A DNA stretch of 64,000 nt, taken from positions 89,213-153,212 of the forward strand of contig NZ_VITA01000016.1 of the NCBI RefSeq assembly GCF_007827695.1, read 5' to 3'. Shown here one piece after another: positions 59,098-64,000 of the stretch; the stretch's first letter is position 1, and each line of letters opens with the position of its first letter. Both the position numbers and the translations under genes were made by a program. This DNA comes from Sinorhizobium medicae (GTDB lineage Bacteria; Pseudomonadota; Alphaproteobacteria; Rhizobiales; Rhizobiaceae). Below the pieces are notes generated by a model. That model was given only the letters and a program-made list of their open reading frames with translations. It ran no database searches and had not been told where the DNA came from.

Positions 59098-59807
59098 CAG
59101 AGAACCTTTCGGGCGGTGAATTTCCAGTTTGCGTTGCCGCCGATTGCCCGTGCATGGCGCTTCATCATCAGCGCGTAGCGCGAGGCGGCGAGGAGGTCGT
59201 CGCGCTCCTTGACGATCCTGCCGTCCTTGCGGTGATACAGGCGGAATTCCTCGAACCATTCCGTGCAGGTGGAAAACACCTTCCAGCGCCCGGTCTGCAT
59301 CCGCTGCAGCATGTCGGAAAGCCCGGCTTCGACGCCGTTCGTGCCGTCGTCGAAGGTCGCCCTTTCGGGAAGAAGCGCCAGCCCCTGTGCCCGGTACTGG
59401 GCCGCCAGTTGCTCGCCGCTGCCCTTGTCATGCTGCAACCCGTCATGGGGCCACGCCCAGGGCAAGGTTCCGCCCCAGGGTTTGAGGGCTGCCGCGTGGA
59501 TGATCGGCGTCGATTCCCGCTCGCGATAGAGCTTGGTCACATAGAAGACATCAGCATCCCGGTCCCAGGCGCAGCCGACAGCCGCGAAAGGATGGTCCCA
59601 GCCGAAGTCGAGTCCGCCGATCTGGACCCAGTGCTTCGGTATATCGAACGGATCGGCACGAATGCTCTCCTCGGTTACGGGAAAGATCCGTCCGGAGCCG
59701 AGAGCCGGCACGCCCTTGGTGCGCGCCTCGCGCTCATGGGCGGGATAGCTGTCGATGATCCGCCGGCGCTCCTCGGGCGTATAATGTTCCGCATCCTCGA
59801 TCGTCAT
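59097..59807 (-). CDS. Phage terminase large subunit, C-terminal nuclease part (separated by an amber codon)
   Basis: A 236-residue frame carrying the RNase-H-like nuclease domain of TerL: the strand with Asp67 in VQIGGLDFGWDHPFAAVG, VFYVTKLYRERESTPI, ALKPWGGTLPWAWPHDGLQH and LAAQYRAQGLALLPE. The preceding bases in frame are TAG GTC ACC ACC ATG, so this is the second half of one gene interrupted by an amber codon at 59817-59819. It may be expressed from its own ATG, but no good ribosome site is visible. Total length of both parts, 477 codons, is normal for TerL. Confidence 0.85.
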   Translation of the reverse strand: MTIEDAEHYTPEERRRIIDSYPAHEREARTKGVPALGSGRIFPVTEESIRADPFDIPKHWVQIGGLDFGWDHPFAAVGCAWDRDADVFYVTKLYRERESTPIIHAAALKPWGGTLPWAWPHDGLQHDKGSGEQLAAQYRAQGLALLPERATFDDGTNGVEAGLSDMLQRMQTGRWKVFSTCTEWFEEFRLYHRKDGRIVKERDDLLAASRYALMMKRHARAIGGNANWKFTARKVL

Positions 59808-59816
59808 GGTGGTGAC

Positions 59817-60530
59817 CTAGCGGTCCGCCGACTTTTCCATCAGGTATCTGGCCACCACGGCGCTCAGGCCCTTCAGCGGCGTGAAGGTCACGGCGATGGA
59901 ACCGCGGGTCGCATTGGTGCGGGTGATCCCTTCGAAATAGACGTCCTCAGGCGGCTCCTCGTCGAACCAGACATAGTCCACCGTGTTGGCCTGCCACTTG
60001 GCCCGTCCCTGCTCGTAAGCTTTGAAAAGCAGCGTCGAGGCTCCGCCTGCAACGTGCCGCACCGTTACGCTGTCGAGAGCCCCGGAAGCGCCGGAGCGGC
60101 GCGTCGTCGCCTGGATCGTTGCCTTGGGCACGAATCCGGTGCCCCATTCATCCTCATTCAGAGGCGGGCCTATCAGCAACCGCTGCACCCCGTCGCGTGT
60201 CAGCTCATAGGACTCCGAGCCCGCGAGCATTGCGACGGGCCGGTCGAACCGTCTTCCCTGCCACCATTCGGGATAGCGGCCGGTCAGATGCATGGCTGCC
60301 TCCGCCGCGCCCGCAAGCGTCTTGCCGAGCTGGTTGCCCGCCATGAACAGCCTCTCGCGAAAGGTTGCGCCGGCGGCATGGAACTCCCGCTGCTTGGCAT
60401 AGGGCTGATAGCTGGAAAGGATATTCGTTCGTTGCCGCCGGTGGAGTTCCGCCATCAGCGACATCTGTTCCCTGAGCATCGCGGAGAGGCCGAACGCAAC
60501 GGTTCTTTCGGATGGGTGGGGTGCGCTCAT
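59817..60530 (-). CDS. Phage terminase large subunit, N-terminal ATPase part
   Basis: A 237-residue frame with the TerL packaging ATPase: Walker A AGNQLGKT (residues 64-71), EWWQGRRFDRPVAMLAGSES, Walker B VDYVWFDEEPPEDVY, and the motif III region SIAVTFTPLKGLSAVV. It ends ADR then TAG; the nuclease domain continues in the same frame with no shift. If the stop is not read through, the motor would lack the nuclease. Confidence 0.88.
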   Translation of the reverse strand: MSAPHPSERTVAFGLSAMLREQMSLMAELHRRQRTNILSSYQPYAKQREFHAAGATFRERLFMAGNQLGKTLAGAAEAAMHLTGRYPEWWQGRRFDRPVAMLAGSESYELTRDGVQRLLIGPPLNEDEWGTGFVPKATIQATTRRSGASGALDSVTVRHVAGGASTLLFKAYEQGRAKWQANTVDYVWFDEEPPEDVYFEGITRTNATRGSIAVTFTPLKGLSAVVARYLMEKSADR

Positions 60531-60672
60531 CCGTGATCCTGTCTTTATTTGAAATTGCGGCGGCAGACGCGGAGCAGCGAGTTCGCCGCTGGACTGCGGG
60601 GCGAGAAGCTCAATAATGCTCGGTCATGATCAAGGCGCGCCGTTATACATGCGCCGCAACAGGAGAAAGATC

Positions 60673-61014
60673 ATGATCGAAGGTCATTGCCATTGCAGGG
60701 CGGTCCGCGTCGCGGTCCCCGTCCGCCCCGAGACGCTCGGCGATTGCAACTGCTCTCTCTGCAGCAGGCTCGGAACGCTTTGGGGTTACTATCCGTCAAA
60801 CGAAGTCGCCGTCACCGATCCGGAAAGAAAGCTGGTCGGATATGTTCAGGGAGACAGGACCCTGACTATGCACCACTGCAGCGTCTGCGGCTGCACCACC
60901 CATTATTCGCCCATCGGCGGCAACACGTCCCGCATGGCGGTTAACATGCGCATCTTTGATCGTTCGGTCTGGGAGGACATTCCGCACCGTCTGATCGACG
61001 GCGCGAGCTGGTAA
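60673..61014 (+). CDS. GFA-family (CENP-V) zinc protein, prophage cargo
   Basis: A 113-residue GFA-type protein with zinc motifs CHCRAV, CNCSLCSR and CSVCGCTTHY, on the plus strand between the two terminase genes. AGGAGAAAG stands before the ATG. It is a second GFA gene in the window. Such a gene is unusual cargo in a phage packaging region. Confidence 0.85.
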   Translation: MIEGHCHCRAVRVAVPVRPETLGDCNCSLCSRLGTLWGYYPSNEVAVTDPERKLVGYVQGDRTLTMHHCSVCGCTTHYSPIGGNTSRMAVNMRIFDRSVWEDIPHRLIDGASW

Positions 61015-61041
61015 TCAGCAGTCTTTCTTGCTTCGTGGCCT

Positions 61042-61197
61042 TCAGATTCTGCCCATCAGAAGCAGTATCAGCAGAACCACGACCAGAACGCCAAGAATGC
61101 CTGAAGGGCCGTAGCCCCAGCCGGACGAATAGGGCCAGGCGGGAAAGGCGCCGATCAGAAGCAGGATCAGGATAATGAGCAGGACGGTGCCAAGCAT
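61042..61197 (-). CDS. DUF3309-like small membrane protein
   Basis: A 51-residue protein of two hydrophobic stretches (GTVLLIILILLLIGAFPAWP and GILGVLVVVLLILLLMG) with a Tyr/Ser/Gly-rich turn (YSSGWGYGPSG), the DUF3309 pattern. It is common in rhizobial chromosomes. ATG at 61197. Confidence 0.75.
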   Translation of the reverse strand: MLGTVLLIILILLLIGAFPAWPYSSGWGYGPSGILGVLVVVLLILLLMGRI

Positions 61198-61533
61198 ATC
61201 ACGGTTCTCCCTTGCACAATCGAACTTTCCGAGAACGAAATAACGCGCCAAATCAAGTTTCTACAGCGACTTTTGCGCGTCTCGAAAGAAGTTGGAGCGC
61301 TACAAAGCGCATCGTTCATCCTAACGAATGCGAAAATCCGGATTATGTTCCACGCCCCTCGCGATGCATTCAGGGTGAAGCGCAATCAGAAGACGCAATT
61401 TCCTCCGCCCGACCCTGGCTTTTCGAGCTGTCACGCCGGGAACAGCAGTACCGCACGAATGAGCCCTATATCGGGATATTCTCATATGCGTGAGAACATG
61501 CTAATTTTCTTGTTTTTATCGGAGGGGAGCCCG

Positions 61534-61938
61534 ATGCCACGTATTGCAAACCTTTATTTCAAAACAGCGATTGTCTTTTTGATCCTTGGCATTTCGATCG
61601 GCCTGCATATGTCGATCTCAGGAAACCATGCCGCGACGGGCGCTCATGCTCACGCCAACCTGCTGGGCTGGGTCACGATGGCGATTTTCGGCGGCTATCA
61701 TGCGCTCAACCCCCAAAAGGCGGCGAGGCGGCTGGCGATGATACAATACGCCGTCTACACCTTCGGGGTCGCGGTCCTCATTCCGTCTCTATACCTGCTG
61801 CTATCAGGCAATACTGCGGTGGAGCCGATCGTCGCCGTCTCTTCGCTCATTGCCTTTGCCGGCGTTCTGCTCTTTGCCGTCATCATCTTCTCGAGCAGCG
61901 AAGCGCCTGTTTCGGCAAGGGTGGCGCCGACCCATTGA
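61534..61938 (+). CDS. Small membrane protein resembling heme-copper oxidase subunit I fragments
   Basis: A 134-residue protein with four membrane helices. The segment GAHAHANLLGWVTMAIFGGY with spaced His residues is typical of small cbb3-oxidase-subunit-I-like or NnrS-like membrane proteins. GGAGGGG precedes the ATG. It is on the plus strand, between the terminase genes, so it is cargo, not phage machinery. Confidence 0.6.
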   Translation: MPRIANLYFKTAIVFLILGISIGLHMSISGNHAATGAHAHANLLGWVTMAIFGGYHALNPQKAARRLAMIQYAVYTFGVAVLIPSLYLLLSGNTAVEPIVAVSSLIAFAGVLLFAVIIFSSSEAPVSARVAPTH

Positions 61939-61940
61939 TG

Positions 61941-62321
61941 CTATGCCCTTGCGGGCGGCGGGCGCTTCCGCATGCCGCCTGCCCTCTTCTTGCCGGAGAT
62001 TAAGGGCCGGATCGCCGCATCCAGGGCCTGGATGCGCTCGATGAGCTGTTCGTCGGACAGCTCGTCCGCGCAGCCGGTTGCGGCACTCAGATCCTTCGGC
62101 AGGATCGACGAGACGAGCTTCAGATAGGTTTCCGGCTTCTCCTCGCGAATGCGGGCAAGCACGCCGACGCCATGCTGTGCGAAATCCGCCTGCACGGCGC
62201 AAAGAAAGCTGCTCCCCAAGGGGTCGCGCGACCCCGCGGGCGCCAGGCCCGCAGAGGAAGACCTCGCCGCCGCTTCGGCCCGCGCCGCGATATCCGACAT
62301 GGCGCTTTGATCTTTGGACAT
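61941..62321 (-). CDS. Phage terminase small subunit-like protein
   Basis: A 126-residue protein with an Ala/Ser-rich start and the block AVQADFAQHGVGVLARIREE, then PETYLKLVSSILPKDL, which is typical of small terminase proteins of alphaproteobacterial phages. A basic C-terminus (KKRAGGMRKRPPPA) could bind DNA. GGGAGAG precedes the ATG. Three cargo genes separate it from the large subunit. Confidence 0.7.
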   Translation of the reverse strand: MSKDQSAMSDIAARAEAAARSSSAGLAPAGSRDPLGSSFLCAVQADFAQHGVGVLARIREEKPETYLKLVSSILPKDLSAATGCADELSDEQLIERIQALDAAIRPLISGKKRAGGMRKRPPPARA

Positions 62322-62495
62322 TACGCTCTCCCGCTTGTCTTCATCGCTTCCCTTGCGCAACGGCTCGTCTTGTGAGGCGTGTACTCCAATTTTACTGCTA
62401 CCCCTAATTGCGCCAAAATCTCAGATCAGATTGCGGCCGTAATGGGCGGCACCGCCCGGATCTCGACGAGCCGCCGTCACACCGCAGGGGGGAAC

Positions 62496-62933
62496 ATGAA
62501 TCAAATCTTCGCCACGATATTGCTGGCCGCCGCTTCGACCCTCCCCTCCATCGCGGCAGAAACCGGCGAGCCTCGCTATTTTGTGAAGGCTTGGCTTGAG
62601 AAGGCCGACAGAAGCTTCGAACACACCACCGGCTGGTGCGATGAGAAAGACCGCTGCTTCGTGCCGATTGCCGAACATATCATCGAGCTGCGTGACCTGA
62701 CCAGTTCGAGCTACAGACTCAAATTCTGGTCCGACCCCTGGGAGGAGGAGCCCTGCTGCATCTCCCGCACCGGTTCCTCCGAACTGGATCTCTGGAGCGG
62801 GCACCCCCGCGTGGTCCCTCTTTATTACACCCCTAAGGCAGGCGATCGAGGGGTGATCCCCTTCGGCAAGCTCATCATCGCGGTCGAGGACCTCGACGCA
62901 CGAGATAAAGCGCCTGAAACGCCTCGCCTGTGA
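62496..62933 (+). CDS. Small exported protein, prophage cargo
   Basis: A 145-residue protein with a signal peptide (IFATILLAAASTLPSIAAE) and a mature domain with four Cys (GWCDEKDRCF, EEPCCISR) that may form disulfides. AGGGGGGAAC precedes the ATG. No family recognised; on the plus strand. Confidence 0.6.
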   Translation: MNQIFATILLAAASTLPSIAAETGEPRYFVKAWLEKADRSFEHTTGWCDEKDRCFVPIAEHIIELRDLTSSSYRLKFWSDPWEEEPCCISRTGSSELDLWSGHPRVVPLYYTPKAGDRGVIPFGKLIIAVEDLDARDKAPETPRL

Positions 62934-63104
62934 CTGGCTCAGTGAGGAGAACGGTGCGCAGTGATCAGGCAACCTGTCGCTTACTCTCTCCACCCGGAGA
63001 CCGCTTGTTTGAGGGTCATCCTGGGACCCCAACGATAACTAACCTGCCCTTGCAGCCAAGATCCGCCGCTTTTTCTGATCAGGTCGTTGTCGGGTAAGCC
63101 GTAC

Positions 63105-63569
63105 TTATCGAATGTTGTTTTTTTCGTCATAAAGATTCGGCTGATTACTATATGGATCCTCGTAAACACTGTTCCGCTCATAATCGTCAGCGCGATTCTG
63201 CGCCTCTTGAATCGAAGAAATTATGCTGTTCAGCTGCGCCACTCCATCTTCGTTAGACACCTTCGGCAACAGAAACTTCAACTCGTTCTTCACGTCTTCA
63301 AGGTTCTTCTGCAAACCGCTTCGGCCTACTCTCGCTCCGGCCGCGTTGGCATCCTCGTCCCGTGGATCCTTGGAGAGGCCTCCCAAAGGCTTCCGTGGCC
63401 CTTCAGGCAAATAGGCGTTGGGGCCGTATAAAGCTGCCTGGAGCAGATCTTCGGCATACGCTTTGGCATCTTCAGGGCTGAGCGTCGAGGGGTTCTTCGC
63501 CGTCAGTCTGTGTCGTTCGATCTTCCCCACCGGTGCGGCTCCATCAACCGGGCTTTTCCGTTCACTCAT
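63105..63569 (-). CDS. Hypothetical prophage-region protein
   Basis: A 154-residue hydrophilic helical protein (LSPEDAKAYAEDLLQAALYG, LQKNLEDVKNELKFLLPKVS, NSIISSIQEAQNRADDYERN). No hydrophobic segment or known motif. GAGGAGAGG stands before the ATG. It lies beside the terminase small-subunit gene and may be a phage replication or head accessory, but I do not recognise it. Confidence 0.55.
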   Translation of the reverse strand: MSERKSPVDGAAPVGKIERHRLTAKNPSTLSPEDAKAYAEDLLQAALYGPNAYLPEGPRKPLGGLSKDPRDEDANAAGARVGRSGLQKNLEDVKNELKFLLPKVSNEDGVAQLNSIISSIQEAQNRADDYERNSVYEDPYSNQPNLYDEKNNIR

Positions 63570-64000
63570 AAGCCTCTCCTCAAGGTTGGTGATGTCGCGA
63601 TGTTGTCCGGGTGCAAGAATTTCATTGCGGCCGACGATGGCGCCACTTGCTTGAGCGCCGCTAGTTGGCGCTTGGGTCATGCAAGTTTGAATCGACGCGT
63701 CTCCAATCCGAAACCGCCTGGCGGGTTCGGGGAGACGCGGAGGCGCATCGCCGGCCGCACACGGCGCCGCAGCGTCTTGGGACGCGCTGGATCGCCGTGA
63801 GCCTTGATTTCAATATGACGAAGAGTTCCGCCGAAAGGAGCAGCCTCCAACCGTGACGCCGCGGCCTGAGCGCGGCCTCACCTCCGCGCCTTCATTCCTG
63901 TGCCTGTCACAGGAATCCTGTGTGTCGAAACTGTGCTTATATGGGTGCGGGCGGAAGGCCGTCGGAATCCTGGTCTTTAAAGACCGTGTGCTGGCCTCTG
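63570..64000. other. Right end of the window without a supported gene
   Basis: About 430 bases in which no frame is convincing. It includes a hairpin at 63894-63916 and a 14-base palindrome GGTCTTTAAAGACC at 63972-63985. Whether the prophage continues past the edge cannot be seen. Confidence 0.35.
63894..63916. repeat. Inverted repeat near the right edge
   Basis: ATTCCTGTG pairs with CACAGGAAT around a five-base loop, without a T-run. It may be part of a dispersed intergenic element or a regulatory site at the prophage end. Confidence 0.4.

Larger units (their letters stand above)
32100..64000 (-). mobile_element. Prophage (podovirus-like), left end near 32.1 kb, right end beyond or near the window edge
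   Basis: A continuous set of phage genes, nearly all on the minus strand: lysis (32111-33622), surface conversion (33985-36526), fibres (36515-38530), internal/ejection proteins (38611-41665), nozzle and adaptors (41669-46622), capsid (51566), scaffold (52646), portal (57046) and terminases (59097, 61941). There are no tail-tube, sheath or tape-measure genes. The order portal, scaffold, SU10-like capsid, adaptor, nozzle is that of short-tailed phages. Integrase and repressor were not found, so one end is probably outside. Many inserted genes and one amber codon suggest a domesticated or decaying element; no att repeat could be located. Confidence 0.85.

Noticed and set aside
56992..60536. Long plus-strand frames (550 and 490 codons) over portal and terminase
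   Set aside because: Antisense shadows of the portal and terminase genes; low-complexity His/Arg/Leu-rich products.
32000..64000. tRNA gene or att repeat marking prophage ends; integrase
   Set aside because: None could be identified by eye; the right end probably lies outside the window.
32000..64000. Gene transfer agent, contractile tail or tailocin
   Set aside because: There are no sheath, tube, baseplate or tape-measure genes; the adaptor, nozzle and SU10-type capsid point to a short-tailed phage.
1..64000. CRISPR arrays or insertion sequences
   Set aside because: No regularly spaced repeats and no transposase-like protein were found.

Overview
The window looks like the chromosome of a Rhizobiales alphaproteobacterium, most likely Sinorhizobium (Ensifer) or a close relative. 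It is GC-rich throughout. It carries rhizobial-type intergenic palindromes, DUF1127 proteins, a BA14K-family protein, a dmeRF-type Co/Ni efflux pair and a pyrrolysine-free MttB-superfamily methyltransferase cluster typical of soil alphaproteobacteria. This assignment is inference from gene content; no rRNA or marker gene is present.

Region 1 (1-13150) is a corrinoid/tetrahydrofolate C1 cluster. On the minus strand are a phosphodiester glycosidase (cut by the left edge), a Fe-S protein and an MttB-like methyltransferase. Divergently, on the plus strand, are the cognate corrinoid protein and a DUF1638 protein. Further downstream comes a tight operon of a virulence-factor-family small protein, a MetV-like MTHFR partner, MetF, a methyl-THF:corrinoid methyltransferase, a helical small protein and an ASKHA/2Fe-2S corrinoid activase. 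Together they can move a methyl group from a methylamine-type substrate (glycine betaine is a reasonable guess) to corrinoid, then to THF, then to methylene-THF. A 21-bp perfect palindrome lies between the divergent halves. Two entericidin-like lipoprotein genes and a small lipoprotein are interspersed.

Region 2 (13150-32000) is ordinary chromosome: a LysR regulator beside two DUF1127-type proteins, an alpha/beta hydrolase, a YdeI-like protein, dmeR-dmeF with a G-tract operator, a GlxA-type regulator, a remnant and an intact RTX protein, a double-receiver protein with a degenerate first domain, a DHFR-like protein, TerC, a large MscS channel, GFA and DUF924 proteins, an SLC13 permease and a tandem pair of small lipoproteins.

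Region 3 (about 32100 to the right edge) is a large prophage transcribed mostly on the minus strand. Reading right to left it has a small terminase subunit, a large terminase split by one in-frame amber codon, portal, scaffold, SU10-like major capsid protein, two adaptor proteins, a nozzle-like protein, internal/ejection proteins, fibres, a lambda-R-type endolysin and overlapping spanin-like genes. No integrase, repressor or att site is visible; these may lie beyond position 64000.

The most unusual part is what is inserted in the prophage. Three enzyme-like genes each have a membrane-protein gene directly downstream on the same strand: a permuted papain-like protein with a multi-TM protein, a DUF6973-like protein with a single-TM protein, and a DUF2778/L,D-transpeptidase-like protein with a TM-anchored protein. 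This is the layout of effector-immunity cassettes, but placed inside a phage head operon. A HExxH metallopeptidase is also translationally coupled between two adaptor genes and shares an N-terminal motif with the DUF6973 protein. A surface-sugar module (glycosyltransferase, acyltransferase, FkbM methyltransferase) between fibres and lysis genes suggests lysogenic conversion. These functional readings are inferences from motifs and order.
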